From contig JAJZAI010000010.1 of the NCBI GenBank assembly GCA_021799495.1, forward strand, positions 1-64,000: DNA of 64,000 nt, written 5' to 3'. Below are positions 9,064 through 18,384 of the stretch, in pieces. Each line of letters begins with the position of its first letter. Within the stretch, counting starts at the first letter, position 1. Position numbers and translations under genes: made by a program. Source of the stretch: Deltaproteobacteria bacterium. Its GTDB lineage: Bacteria; Desulfobacterota; Binatia; Binatales; Binataceae. A model generated the notes under the pieces. The model worked only from the letters and a program-made list of their open reading frames with translations. It had not been told where the DNA came from and searched no databases.

Positions 9064-10416
9064 CTAATCCTTGCGGCGCGCCGCGGCGCGCGCCTTGCGC
9101 ACACGTTCCAGATAATCGCGGATGCGCGCTTCGTAGCCGCGGTCGGACGGCGAATAGTAAATCGTGCCGATTAGTTTGCCGGGCAGGCAATCCTGATCGG
9201 CCAGCGCGCCTTCATATTCGTGCGGATATTTGTAGCCTGAACCGTATCCGAGCTCCCGCATCAGCCTGGTCGGCGCGTTCCGCAGATGCATCGGAACCGG
9301 CAGCGCGCCGTGCTGGCGGGCAGCGTCGCGCGCGGCGTTCATCGCCAGATATGAGGCGTTGGATTTCGGCGCGCTCGCAAGATAGGTCACGCCCTGCGCG
9401 AGCGGAATGATTCCTTCCGGCAGTCCGACGAAATCCACCGCGTCCTTGACCGCGATCGCGATCTGCAGCGCGCGCGGATCCGCGTTGCCGATATCTTCCG
9501 AGGCGAAAATCGCCATCCGGCGCACGATGAACAACGGATCTTCGCCCGCTTCGATCATCCGCGTCATCCAGTAGAGCGCCGCGTCGGGATCGCTCGCGCG
9601 CATGCTTTTGATGAACGCCGAGATTACGTTGTAGTGCTCTTCGCCGGCGCGATCGTATTGCAGCGCCTTGTGCTGCGCGGCCTCGGTGACGTCGCCGATC
9701 GCGATCGCGCGCCGTCCGGCGCTTTGCGCCAGGTCCGCCGCGACTTCCAGCGTGCCAAGCGCGCGCCGCGCATCGCCGCCGGAGATTCGAACTATCTCGT
9801 CGATCGCGTCGCCGGCGAGCGTGAGGTCCATCGCGCCGAGACCGCGCTCGCGATCCGCGAGCGCGCGCCGGACCAGCGCCGCAATCGCGTCATCGCCGAG
9901 CGGCTTGAGCACCAGCACGCGCGCCCGCGAAAGCAGCGGTGAAATTACTTCAAATGACGGATTCTCGGTGGTCGCGCCGATCAGCGTGACCAGGCCGCTT
10001 TCGACGTGCGGCAGAATGGCGTCCTGTTGGGCGCGGTTCCAGCGATGGATTTCGTCGATGAAAATGATCGTGCGGCGGCCTTCGAGCTCCAGCGCGCGCC
10101 GCGCTTCCTCGACCGCCTCGCGCAGGTCGGCGACTCCGGCCGAGACCGCGGCGAGGGTTTTGAAAACCGCCCCGGACTGGCGCGCGACCAAAAGCGCGAT
10201 GGTCGTTTTGCCGGTTCCCGGCGGACCCCACAGGATGATCGAATGGATCGCGCCGGTCGCCGCCATCTGCGCCAGCAGCTTGCCCGGTCCGAGCAGATGT
10301 TCCTGTCCGACGACTTCGGCGAGCGCCTGCGGCCGCATCCGATCCGCGAGCGGCTGCGCCGGGGCGCGCGGCGTTGCGAAAAGACCGCGGCTTTCGTCGC
10401 TTTTTCGTCGCGCCAT
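9064..10416 (-). CDS. rarA: Replication-associated recombination protein A (MgsA/WRNIP1-type AAA+ ATPase)
   Basis: AAA+ ATPase acting at stalled replication forks. The 450-aa protein has Walker A GPPGTGKTT near residue 58, Walker B IIFIDEIHRWNRAQQD near 110, sensor 1 IGATTENPSFEV, and the C-terminal MgsA domain with YKYPHEYEGALADQDCLP. Residues about 20-45 carry the family start ADRMRPQALAEVVGQEHLL. It is divergent from the pantothenate kinase gene, with a 132-bp shared upstream region. Confidence 0.96.
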   Translation of the reverse strand: MARRKSDESRGLFATPRAPAQPLADRMRPQALAEVVGQEHLLGPGKLLAQMAATGAIHSIILWGPPGTGKTTIALLVARQSGAVFKTLAAVSAGVADLREAVEEARRALELEGRRTIIFIDEIHRWNRAQQDAILPHVESGLVTLIGATTENPSFEVISPLLSRARVLVLKPLGDDAIAALVRRALADRERGLGAMDLTLAGDAIDEIVRISGGDARRALGTLEVAADLAQSAGRRAIAIGDVTEAAQHKALQYDRAGEEHYNVISAFIKSMRASDPDAALYWMTRMIEAGEDPLFIVRRMAIFASEDIGNADPRALQIAIAVKDAVDFVGLPEGIIPLAQGVTYLASAPKSNASYLAMNAARDAARQHGALPVPMHLRNAPTRLMRELGYGSGYKYPHEYEGALADQDCLPGKLIGTIYYSPSDRGYEARIRDYLERVRKARAAARRKD

Positions 10417-10548
10417 CGCGGCGAACTTAGCATAACCGCGGGAACGTGAAACCGCCTGCGCGGACGCCCGTCAAAAATTGCCGGATTGCGCCGCGGTTCC
10501 TTGATGTTCTAGCTTGGGAGCGGGCTGAACAGGAGTCGGCACCAGACT

Positions 10549-11358
10549 ATGCTCGTCGGAATCGATATCGGCGGATCCACCACGGACGCCGTGATCCTCG
10601 ACAATGGCGGGGTTCACGTCGTCACCATCGAAGCCAACGACCCTATCGCCGCGGCCGCGGGCGCGCTTGGAAAACTGGTCGAATCGTGCGGCCTTCACCT
10701 CGATCGCGTCGAGCGGATCGCGGCCACCGGCGCGGGTTCTCGCGTGCTGGGCGAAACCCTGCTCGGGCGGCCGGTCGTGAAAGTGAACGAGTTTTCCGCA
10801 ATCGGCATCGGTGGCACCTCGCTGGCGGCGCGCAAGAAAGCCCTGGTCGTTTCGCTCGGCACCGGCACGGCGATCGTTTCGGTGACCGGCGAAAAAATCG
10901 AGCACGTCAGCGGCACCGGTCTCGGCGGCGGCACCCTGCGCGGACTCTCGAAACATATGCTTGGCGTTTCCACTTTGGAAACGCTGGAAGCGATGGCGGC
11001 GCGCGGCGATTTAAGCCGCGTGGATTTGACCGTGCGCGATATCGCGGGCGGAGCGATCGGCGACCTGCCGCCCGGCACCACCGCCTCGAATTTCGGCAAG
11101 GTTGGCGCGGACGCGACCGCCGATGACAAAGCGTTGGCGATCATGAACATGATCGTCGAGGTCGTCTCGGTGCTGAGTATCGCGGCGGCGCGCGCGTGCG
11201 GCCAGGAAGATATCGTATTGACCGGTAAATTGACGCGCATTTTCCGTTTCATGCAGAGGGCGAAGCGGTTGAACTTCGGTTTCGGCCGCGGTTTCCTGAT
11301 TCCCGAACACGCCGACTATGCGACCGCGATCGGCGCGGCGCGCGCGGCGATGCAATAG
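10549..11358 (+). CDS. coaW: Type II pantothenate kinase (CoaW-like)
   Basis: Predicted to phosphorylate pantothenate, the first step of CoA synthesis. The 269-aa protein of the ASKHA fold has an N-terminal phosphate-binding loop GIDIGGSTTDAVI, a central GTGTAIVSV and the GTGLGGGTLRGLSKHMLG motif, followed by TASNFGKVGADAT, all characteristic of eukaryote-like/staphylococcal PanK II. Proximity to two CoA-transferase genes downstream is compatible with CoA metabolism. No adjacent coaX or coaA gene was seen. Confidence 0.85.
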   Translation: MLVGIDIGGSTTDAVILDNGGVHVVTIEANDPIAAAAGALGKLVESCGLHLDRVERIAATGAGSRVLGETLLGRPVVKVNEFSAIGIGGTSLAARKKALVVSLGTGTAIVSVTGEKIEHVSGTGLGGGTLRGLSKHMLGVSTLETLEAMAARGDLSRVDLTVRDIAGGAIGDLPPGTTASNFGKVGADATADDKALAIMNMIVEVVSVLSIAAARACGQEDIVLTGKLTRIFRFMQRAKRLNFGFGRGFLIPEHADYATAIGAARAAMQ

Positions 11359-11502
11359 CCGCGATTCCAGTTCCGCCCGCCGCGTGATTCCATTTCGCAT
11401 CGCGCGCCGAAGCGGTTACAATTCGCTCGCTGTGCGCGCTTGCCGGCCGTTCGCCGATTCATCGCGTTGCCGCGCATTCAAATTCGCCTGGGGAGCCGAA
11501 CG

Positions 11503-12762
11503 ATGCGCTCGGAATTGCTCAAGGGCCTGCGGATGCTCGACCTTTCGGACGAGAAAGGCGCGCTGTGCGGGAAAATCTTCGCTGACATGGGCGCCGACGT
11601 GATCAAGGTCGAGCCGCCCTCCGGATGTTCCAGCCGCAATATTCCGCCGTTTCTGGAGGACCGGCCGGGCCTCGATCGCGGACTCGGCTTTTTGGCGTGG
11701 AACGCCGGCAAAAAATCGATAACCTTGAATCTCGCTTGCGAAGACGGACGCCAGCTCCTGCGGATGCTCGCGGAACAGGCGGATTTCCTGGTTGACTCGT
11801 TTCCTCCCGATTATCTGCAATCGCTCGGAATCGGATACGAGACGCTCGCCGCGCTGAATCCGGGCCTGATTCATGCGACCGTCACCGCGTTCGGCGACCG
11901 CGGTCCGGGCAAAAACTACAAGGCCGCGGACATCAACGGATGGGCCTCCGGCGGCGCGATGTTTCTGATGGGAGAGGAGGGCAAGCCGCCGATCCAGATG
12001 AGCGTGCCGCAGGGCTGGCTGCACGCGGCGGCCGAAGCCGCCGTCGCCGCGATGATCGCATACTACGCGCGCGCCGCCGACGGCCTTGGACAGCATATCG
12101 TGGTGGACATGCAGGCCTGCGTTGCGTGGACGCTGATGAACGAGCAGGCGATGCCGTTGTTGCACGGCGATTATCTGCGGCGCAGCGGAGTTTTCAGCGG
12201 CGCGGTCGGCGGGCGGCGCAAAACCGTGTACCGATGCGCCGACGGTTTTATCTCGTTCATAATCGCGGGCGGTCCATACCTCGGATCGACGAATGCGGTA
12301 ATCGCATGGATGAAGGAAGAGGGCGCCGCTCCCGATTGGCTGACCCGCGAAGGCGGATTGAAATCGCTGACGCCCACCAGCTTCATGGCGGCGACGGCGG
12401 CGGACCTGGCGGAACTCGAGCGCACCGAAGAAGCCGTGCAGAAATTTTTCCTTGGCAAAACCAAGAAAGAATTGTGGGCGAACATTCTCAAGCGCAGGCT
12501 CTTCGGGGCGCCGGTCGCCGACGCCGCCGATATCGCCGAAGACCCGCAGCTAAAGGCGCGCGGCTATTTCGTCACGGTCGAGCATCGCGGGCTTGATCGC
12601 ACGCTCACGTTGCCGGGCGCCTTCGCGAAGCTGAGCGAGACGCCGGTCGGGCCGCAGGGACCGGCGCCGGGGCTGGGCGAACACAACGACGAAATCTACG
12701 GCGCTCTGCTCGGATTGAGCGCGCGTGAAATCGTCGAGCTGCGCGCGGTCGGCGCGATTTAG
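11503..12762 (+). CDS. Family III (CaiB/BaiF) CoA-transferase, first of a tandem pair; catalytic Asp not evident
   Basis: A 419-aa member of the formyl-CoA/carnitine CoA-transferase family: N-terminal KIFADMGADVIKVEPP, then NAGKKSITLNL and the C-terminal GLGEHNDEIYGALLGL. The start ATG 11503 follows GGGGAGCC; the longer track ORF reaches into upstream sequence. Where family members carry the acyl-anhydride-forming Asp, this protein reads SVPQGWLHAAAEAAVAAM, and I see no equivalent Asp. Its neighbour 23 bp downstream keeps TDF at that place. A heteromeric enzyme like BbsEF is therefore possible (inference). Substrate unknown. Confidence 0.85.
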   Translation: MRSELLKGLRMLDLSDEKGALCGKIFADMGADVIKVEPPSGCSSRNIPPFLEDRPGLDRGLGFLAWNAGKKSITLNLACEDGRQLLRMLAEQADFLVDSFPPDYLQSLGIGYETLAALNPGLIHATVTAFGDRGPGKNYKAADINGWASGGAMFLMGEEGKPPIQMSVPQGWLHAAAEAAVAAMIAYYARAADGLGQHIVVDMQACVAWTLMNEQAMPLLHGDYLRRSGVFSGAVGGRRKTVYRCADGFISFIIAGGPYLGSTNAVIAWMKEEGAAPDWLTREGGLKSLTPTSFMAATAADLAELERTEEAVQKFFLGKTKKELWANILKRRLFGAPVADAADIAEDPQLKARGYFVTVEHRGLDRTLTLPGAFAKLSETPVGPQGPAPGLGEHNDEIYGALLGLSAREIVELRAVGAI

Positions 12763-12785
12763 CCGCGGCGGAGGTTGGCGCATCG

Positions 12786-14003
12786 ATGGGCAAATTGCCG
12801 TTTGAAGGAATTCGCGTGCTGGATTTCACCTGGTACGCGGTCGGTCCCGTGACGACCAAGTACCTCGCTGATTACGGCGCCGACGTCGTCCGGATCGAAT
12901 CCGCGGCCCGGCTCGACGGCCTCAGGCTGGCGCCGCCATGGAAAGACGCGCGGCCCGGCGTCGATCGCAGCCAGTTCTTCGCTAGCTTCAATACCTCCAA
13001 ACGCGGAATCACGCTCGACATGAGCAAGCCCGCGGCGCGCGAGATTTTTCTGCGGATGCTGCCGTGGGCCGATCTTGTGACGGAGAGCTTCACGCCCAAG
13101 ACGCTGCGCAACTGGGGCCTCGATTACGAACTGCTCCGCGCGATCAAGCCCGATCTGATCATGCTTTCGACGTGCATGCAGGGCCAGACCGGGCCGCATC
13201 GCGACTATCCCGGATTCGGCAATCTGATGGCGGCGTTGTCGGGCTTCTATCACATTTCCGGATATTCGAAAGACGAACCATGCCCGCCGTACGGCGCGTT
13301 CACGGATTTTATCGCGCCGCGCTTTTCCGCTTGCGCGTTGATCGCCGCGCTGGATTATCGGCGCCACACCGGCAAGGGGCAGTACATAGATATGTCGCAG
13401 TACGAAGCGGCGCTGCACAATCTTGCGCCGATGCTAGTCGATTATTTCGCGACCGGCCGCGTGCTCGGACCCGAGGGCAACAAATCCCAGCGCTATGCGC
13501 CGCACGGCACCTACCGATGCGCCGATGAAGACGGCCATGAGCGCTGGATCTCGATCGCGGCCGGCGCGGATTCTGAATGGTCGGCGTTGACCAAGATTCT
13601 GCGCATCGACGATTCCGCCGGTCGATTCGCAACGATGCGTGCGAGGATGGGCGCCCGTGATGCGCTCGATGAAACGATCGGAGCGGCGGTCCGCGGCCGT
13701 TCAGCGGAAGAGTTGACCGAAACTCTGCAAAAGGCGGGAGTCGCGGCGTATCCGGTTCAGAACTGCATGGATTTGCATCGCGACGAAAATCTCGAGGCCT
13801 TCGGTTTCTGGCGGTGGCTGGATCATAAGGAAATGGGTCCGTCGCCGTATGAGGGACTGGAGCATCGGATGAGCCGCACGCCCGGCGACTTGCGGCGCCC
13901 CGCGCCGGCGCTCGGCCAGCATAACGACGAAGTCTTCCGCGAAATTCTTGGCATGAAAGACGACGAGATCGAACGGCTTCGGCGCGACAAAGTGATATAT
14001 TAG
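12786..14003 (+). CDS. Family III (CaiB/BaiF) CoA-transferase, second of a tandem pair
   Basis: A 405-aa CoA-transferase that begins GIRVLDFTWYAVGPVTTKYL and has the ADYGADVVRIES and FASFNTSKRGITLDM motifs. The probable catalytic Asp is in AFTDFIAPRFSACALIAAL, and the C terminus has ALGQHNDEVFREILGM. It lies 23 bp after the first paralogue, so the two are almost certainly co-expressed. The acyl substrates cannot be named from sequence. Confidence 0.9.
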   Translation: MGKLPFEGIRVLDFTWYAVGPVTTKYLADYGADVVRIESAARLDGLRLAPPWKDARPGVDRSQFFASFNTSKRGITLDMSKPAAREIFLRMLPWADLVTESFTPKTLRNWGLDYELLRAIKPDLIMLSTCMQGQTGPHRDYPGFGNLMAALSGFYHISGYSKDEPCPPYGAFTDFIAPRFSACALIAALDYRRHTGKGQYIDMSQYEAALHNLAPMLVDYFATGRVLGPEGNKSQRYAPHGTYRCADEDGHERWISIAAGADSEWSALTKILRIDDSAGRFATMRARMGARDALDETIGAAVRGRSAEELTETLQKAGVAAYPVQNCMDLHRDENLEAFGFWRWLDHKEMGPSPYEGLEHRMSRTPGDLRRPAPALGQHNDEVFREILGMKDDEIERLRRDKVIY

Positions 14004-14068
14004 GCGCGGCGGCGGCGCGAGGGCCTGTCTCGTTCGCGCGCCAATTTTCGCCCGGCCGGATTGGTCCA

Positions 14069-15295
14069 TTGCGTTACGAACTGCATATCGCGGCGCGCTA
14101 TTTGCGCGCGCGCCGGCGCGACGCGTTCATTTCGGTCACGACCGTGTTTACCGCGATCGGCGTTATGATCGGCGTCGCGGCGCTGGTGGTGGTGCTTGCC
14201 GTGATGGGCGGATTCGAGCGCAGCCTCCGCCAGCGTATCCTGACGCTCACGCCCCAGGTCGAAATCCTGAGCTACTCCGGATCGATCGGCGACGCCTCCG
14301 CATTGCTCGCACGCGCGGATGCGGTTCCCGGAGTCGCGGGTTCCGATCCGTTCCTCGTCGGCCAGGCGATGATGAGTTCGCCGCGCGGAATCAGCGGCGT
14401 GATAGTGCGCGGCATCGACCCGCGGAACGCGGCGATCGTCGGCCAGCTCAAGCGCTACATCCAGTCTGGTTCGCTCGCGAATCTGGCCCAGGCGCCGCCG
14501 GCTTCAGACGGCGAAGTCGCGCTGGGCTCCACGCTCGCCGAAAAACTGAAAGTCGGCGTCGGCGATCCGCTGACCGCCGTCGCGCCCGTGGCCGCCGGTC
14601 CCGATAACGAGATTGCGACGCGCACGGGCCATTTCACGGTCGGCGCGATATTCGAGTCGGGCGTTGCGTTTCTCGATCGCGATCTGGCGTTCATGCGCCT
14701 GGAGAATGCGCAGGCGTTCTTCGGACGTCCCGGCAAGGTGGATGGAATCGAATTGCGCCTGAGCAATCTCGATCAGACCAGCGCGATTACCCGGCGGCTG
14801 AGCGCGGCGTTCGGTCCGGGTTATCGCGTCAGCAACTGGATGGAATTCAACGAATCGGCCGCGGCCGGATTCGAACTGCTGAAGCGCGTTTATGCGCTGG
14901 TGCTGCTGTTGCTGATCGGCGTCGCCGCGTTCAATCTTGTCGCCACCCTGATTATGGTGGTGATGGAAAAGCGCAAGGACATCGCCGTGCTGATGGCGAT
15001 GGGCGCCACGCGCCGGGAAGTGCGATCGATTTTCGTGCTCAAGGGGCTAATCGTTGGCGCGATCGGCACGATCGCCGGTTTGATGCTGGGCGCGGCGACC
15101 TGTTTTGCGTTGGGGCGCTACCACTTCATCCATATCCAGAAAGAAATCTACGGCATCGCGACGCTGCCCGTCGCCTTTCAACCGCTCTCGTATGTCGTGG
15201 TGGCGATCGCCTCGATGCTGCTGTGCTGGGTCGCGACTTTCTATCCGGCGCGGCAGGCGTCGCGCGAGATGCCCGTGGAAATTTTCCGCGGCTGA
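14069..15295 (+). CDS. LolC/LolE-family lipoprotein-releasing ABC transporter permease
   Basis: A 408-aa inner-membrane permease with the MacB/LolC layout. A first transmembrane helix at about 25-50 (FTAIGVMIGVAALVVVLAVM) is followed by a large periplasmic domain (about 55-270). Three more helices make up the FtsX domain (about 275-400), with the conserved EKRKDIAVLMAMGATRREVRSIF loop. It begins at TTG. No LolD ATPase gene is next to it in this window. It would extract lipoproteins from the inner membrane for transport to the outer membrane. Confidence 0.87.
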   Translation: MRYELHIAARYLRARRRDAFISVTTVFTAIGVMIGVAALVVVLAVMGGFERSLRQRILTLTPQVEILSYSGSIGDASALLARADAVPGVAGSDPFLVGQAMMSSPRGISGVIVRGIDPRNAAIVGQLKRYIQSGSLANLAQAPPASDGEVALGSTLAEKLKVGVGDPLTAVAPVAAGPDNEIATRTGHFTVGAIFESGVAFLDRDLAFMRLENAQAFFGRPGKVDGIELRLSNLDQTSAITRRLSAAFGPGYRVSNWMEFNESAAAGFELLKRVYALVLLLLIGVAAFNLVATLIMVVMEKRKDIAVLMAMGATRREVRSIFVLKGLIVGAIGTIAGLMLGAATCFALGRYHFIHIQKEIYGIATLPVAFQPLSYVVVAIASMLLCWVATFYPARQASREMPVEIFRG

Positions 15296-15371
15296 ATGCG
15301 CGCGCCGCGGCGCGTCCGCAAAAACGCGCCGTTGTTCCATCCGGCACCGGCGAATCGAATCTGGCGGAGGA

Positions 15372-15656
15372 TCAGCGGCTGTCGCGGTCGCTGTTCGCGA
15401 GCGGAGGTTTCGGGCTTAGCTTCGGCTTGCGAATCACCAGCGTTTCGTGGCCCCGAACCTTGATTGTGCGCGCCGAATCGGACTGGAAATTGCCGCGCGG
15501 TTCGTCGTTGCGCCGCGGATGGCCCGACGTGCGCCGCCGCCGCCAGTTGCTCAATTCCTTCGAAAGCTTCGACGCCAGCAGGTCGCTGTCTTCTTCGGCG
15601 CCGCGGCCCGTCGCTTCTGGTTCGACCGGTCCGTCGGTCAAGTTCTCTGCGCTCAT
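15372..15656 (-). CDS. Small hypothetical protein, 94 aa
   Basis: Not recognised. The polar, Arg/Pro/Ser-rich protein has no membrane segment and looks largely disordered. It is preceded on its strand by an AAGGTG ribosome-binding-like sequence, the main support that it is real. It is convergent with the LolC/E gene. Alternatively it is non-coding. Confidence 0.35.
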   Translation of the reverse strand: MSAENLTDGPVEPEATGRGAEEDSDLLASKLSKELSNWRRRRTSGHPRRNDEPRGNFQSDSARTIKVRGHETLVIRKPKLSPKPPLANSDRDSR

Positions 15657-15981
15657 GTGTTCACCTTATCCAACCTTGTGATGGAATTATCGGGGATGTT
15701 TCCCCGCGCTTTGATTTCGCCGCAATGGCCCCGCATTCGGGAGAAATTTCAGCCGGTTCGAATCAGGAAAGAATGAAATTAGCCGACATGGAAGTGCGCA
15801 TCGGATGCGAACTCAAGCCCGCGCCGCAATCGCTGCCGCGCGGCGTCCCGCCATTCCCGGATGCATCTGCGTGATTTCCTTGCGTGGAGATTCTCGTCTG
15901 GAAGGAGCTTTCAGCTTGCGATCGATTCGCGCCGGACGCCCGCCTTCGCGCCGTCCGTTCCGCGCAAATCCCGATTCCGTC
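15657..15981 (+). other. Intergenic stretch of about 325 bp
   Basis: No convincing complete gene. A short frame (15774-15874) starting MKLADMEVRIGCELK has some likeness to the N terminus of transglutaminase-like proteins but stops after 33 codons. It could be a decayed fragment. Confidence 0.3.
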
Positions 15982-16311
15982 TTATGAGAACAGGCTCTGC
16001 AACCTCAATGCGAGGCCCATGTCGCCCGCGATACGAAGTTTGCCGGTCATGAACGCCATCTGGCCGTTCAACTTCCCGTTGACCATGTCCAGATAATCGT
16101 GCGCCGTCATCGAGATGGTGATGTTCGGCGACGCATGCGCGCCTTCTTTAACCTCGCACGTCTCGTCCTTGATTATTGCGTGCCACTTGCCGCCGCCGTC
16201 GCCGGAAAGATCGAATTGGTAAACCGCGTTCAGACCCTTCGCCGCCGCTTTATTGAAACGGCCCGGCATATCGGTAAACACCTGCTTACAAGACGTTGCG
16301 GTTTCAGCCAT
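15982..16311 (-). CDS. SCP2 sterol-binding domain protein
   Basis: A 109-aa stand-alone SCP2 domain (LNAVYQFDLSGDGGGKWHAIIKD, then ITISMTAHDYLDMVNGKLNGQMAFMTGKLRIAGDMGLALRLQSLF). The start is MAETAT at 16311, chosen because GAGGAGG lies 8-10 nt upstream; the longer ORF adds 18 residues. Such proteins bind hydrophobic ligands (lipids, acyl-CoAs). The nearby acyl-CoA enzymes fit that role, but the ligand is unknown. Confidence 0.9.
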   Translation of the reverse strand: MAETATSCKQVFTDMPGRFNKAAAKGLNAVYQFDLSGDGGGKWHAIIKDETCEVKEGAHASPNITISMTAHDYLDMVNGKLNGQMAFMTGKLRIAGDMGLALRLQSLFS

Positions 16312-16426
16312 GTTCGGGAATTCCTCCTCGCGGAGCGGGGCGAGCCAACGATTCTCTGATCGCAATCTAAGCGTTGGCCCGCGAAATTGTCAATAGCGCG
16401 CGCCGATGGTTTTGCCTAATCTCCGC

Positions 16427-17956
16427 TCACCATCCGAAAAATCCCGGATCGACGCGAATCAGATTCGTGCTCACTTTCACCGGCGCCGCGCCCATCGCGA
16501 TCGTCACCGCGCGCTCGCGATCCATCTCGGTCTTCACTTTGCCGTCCAGGTAGCAGCTTTTGCCGATCACCTTCGCCGTGACGTTGGTCAAGCCCGCCGC
16601 CTGCAACGCCGATTGAATCGCCGCCTGGTTCGCCGCCCATTGCGAAGTCTCGGTCGTCAGATCGTTCACCACCGACGTCACGCCGCCGACATTGCGCACC
16701 GCGCGCGCCGCCGCCGCCTTCGCATTGCCATCGAATACCGTGCCCGTCAGCGTCACCAGTCCGCCCGGACTCGCGTAGGCCCGCACGCGCCCGAATCTGC
16801 GATCGCGCCCCAACGTCTGCGCGACGCGCTCGCTGAGCGGCGGCGCCGCCGGACGCGAAGGCCTTCGCACCGCCGCCAGTTCCTCGCGGCGGCGCCGCGC
16901 GCGCCGTTCCATCTCGGCCTTCGACGGCCCTGGCGGTGGCGCCGCGGGCGTGGCGGTCGCCAGAGGCGGCGGCGTTGCCGCAACGACCGCGGTCGGCGCC
17001 GGCGAGCTGGCGTATTCGGGCGATTCGCCCGGCGACCGCGACGCCATCTTCGTGCTCAAATCGGCCTCGAGCGCGCCGATATCGCCCGGTCCCGACGCGA
17101 AGATTACCGGGTAATCGACGTCCGCGGCGCCGCCGCTCACGGCCGGGAATTTCCATCCCCCGGCCGCCGCGACCACTTCCGCGTCGAGGCTCGGATTCTG
17201 CGCCGTCGAGAGCACCACCGAGCCGCCGTTCACGCTCCCGTCGGGCATCACATGCAGCCGCATCACCATCCCGTCGCGCAGCGTCGCATCGGTTTCGAGC
17301 GCGCGCTTGTAGGTATCGAGCAGCGCGCCGCTATTTGCATCGAAAACCGTCTTCGCCCCCGCCGGATCGCGCTGCAATGCACCCGCGAGGTCGCTTCCCC
17401 GAACCGATATCTGCATGTTGCGCGCGAGCGTTACGCTCGGCTGCTGCGCGATCGGACTCGCTGCCGGCGACGCCTGTGCGATTGGCGTTTCAGCGTGCCG
17501 ATGGCCGCTCAGATGAATCGCAAGCCATATTCCCGCGACCAGCGCGGCCACCGCCGCCAGTGAATAGCCGAGCAATCCCGCCCATCGATGGCCGGCCGGC
17601 TCTTCCTCTTCCGGCTCGGTTTCGATCTCGGCCGATTCGTCGCCGAACTCTCGCGGCCCGCCGCGTTCCGCCTGCGGCGACCATCCTCTCCCCAATTGCG
17701 CGGTCGCCGTCGCGCCCGTAAGCGGTTCGCCCTCGCCGCCCAGCCGGGTTCCGCAAAAATTGCAGATCAATTCGCCCGGCTCGGCCCGGCCACCACAGGT
17801 CGGACATTCGATCGCCTGCTGGCCGCCCGCCGCGCTCGGACCCGCCGCCGCGCCGGACGCGCTCGCCGCTCCGTGCTCGGCCAGTTTCGAGCCGTCGGCT
17901 TCGCAGAAAGTGTCGCCGTCAGGATAGGACCGGCCGCAATGCGGACAGTTCTTCAT
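16427..17956 (-). CDS. Zinc-ribbon membrane protein with energy-transducer-like and two BON domains
   Basis: A 509-aa mosaic. Residues 1-25 hold a CPHCGRSYPDGDTFC ribbon and residues about 50-75 a second one (CPTCGGRAEPGELICNFCG). One transmembrane helix follows at about 130-150. A region like the TonB/AgmX C-terminal fold (about 210-300: VMRLHVMPDGSVNGGSVVLS) comes next, then a Pro/Ala linker and two BON domains (about 360-500) ending at PGFFGW. A cytoplasmic zinc-binding head and a periplasmic lipid-associating tail are inferred. It starts with MKNCPHCG. Function unknown. Confidence 0.75.
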   Translation of the reverse strand: MKNCPHCGRSYPDGDTFCEADGSKLAEHGAASASGAAAGPSAAGGQQAIECPTCGGRAEPGELICNFCGTRLGGEGEPLTGATATAQLGRGWSPQAERGGPREFGDESAEIETEPEEEEPAGHRWAGLLGYSLAAVAALVAGIWLAIHLSGHRHAETPIAQASPAASPIAQQPSVTLARNMQISVRGSDLAGALQRDPAGAKTVFDANSGALLDTYKRALETDATLRDGMVMRLHVMPDGSVNGGSVVLSTAQNPSLDAEVVAAAGGWKFPAVSGGAADVDYPVIFASGPGDIGALEADLSTKMASRSPGESPEYASSPAPTAVVAATPPPLATATPAAPPPGPSKAEMERRARRRREELAAVRRPSRPAAPPLSERVAQTLGRDRRFGRVRAYASPGGLVTLTGTVFDGNAKAAAARAVRNVGGVTSVVNDLTTETSQWAANQAAIQSALQAAGLTNVTAKVIGKSCYLDGKVKTEMDRERAVTIAMGAAPVKVSTNLIRVDPGFFGW

Positions 17957-18081
17957 TGTCGCTCTCGCCCGCCTTCACGCATTTACCTGCTCGATGATAA
18001 ACGCGGGCGCGACAATATACCAAGCCCGGCGTCCAGTCTTCCGGCCGGCGGCTTATCCGCCGGCGATCCGGCGCGCGCGAA

Positions 18082-18300
18082 TCAGTTCACCGGAGCGCCT
18101 TCGAGCCGGAAGCCGATCCGCACCTCGACCTGAAATTCTAGCTTGTCGCCGTGAACCCCGCCGCGGATATTCTGCACCTCGAACCAATCGATATTGCGCA
18201 GCGTCTGGCTGGCCTTGTTCAGGGCGTTACGGACCGCCTGCTGAATGCTTTCCTCGGAAACCCCGACCACTTCCACGATTTTGTAAGTTTTGTCAGGCAT
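18082..18300 (-). CDS. Dodecin
   Basis: A 72-aa flavin-binding dodecamer-forming storage protein. The beta-alpha-beta-beta layout and the motifs YKIVEVVGVSEESIQQAV and LRNIDWFEVQNIRG (the Trp that stacks on flavin) are clear. Family length matches. It lies 84 bp downstream of selA on the same strand. Confidence 0.95.
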   Translation of the reverse strand: MPDKTYKIVEVVGVSEESIQQAVRNALNKASQTLRNIDWFEVQNIRGGVHGDKLEFQVEVRIGFRLEGAPVN

Positions 18301-18384
18301 CGGAAGTTCCTCCGCGGCGCGCAGTTGCGCCTAACGCCGGTTTACGTCCAAACCTTGGCGATGCGCAAGCGGTTGATGCGCCGT

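Noticed and set aside
15750-15775. tRNA T-loop-like GGTTCGAATC
   Set aside because: Flanking bases do not pair as a T stem and no acceptor or anticodon arm is present.
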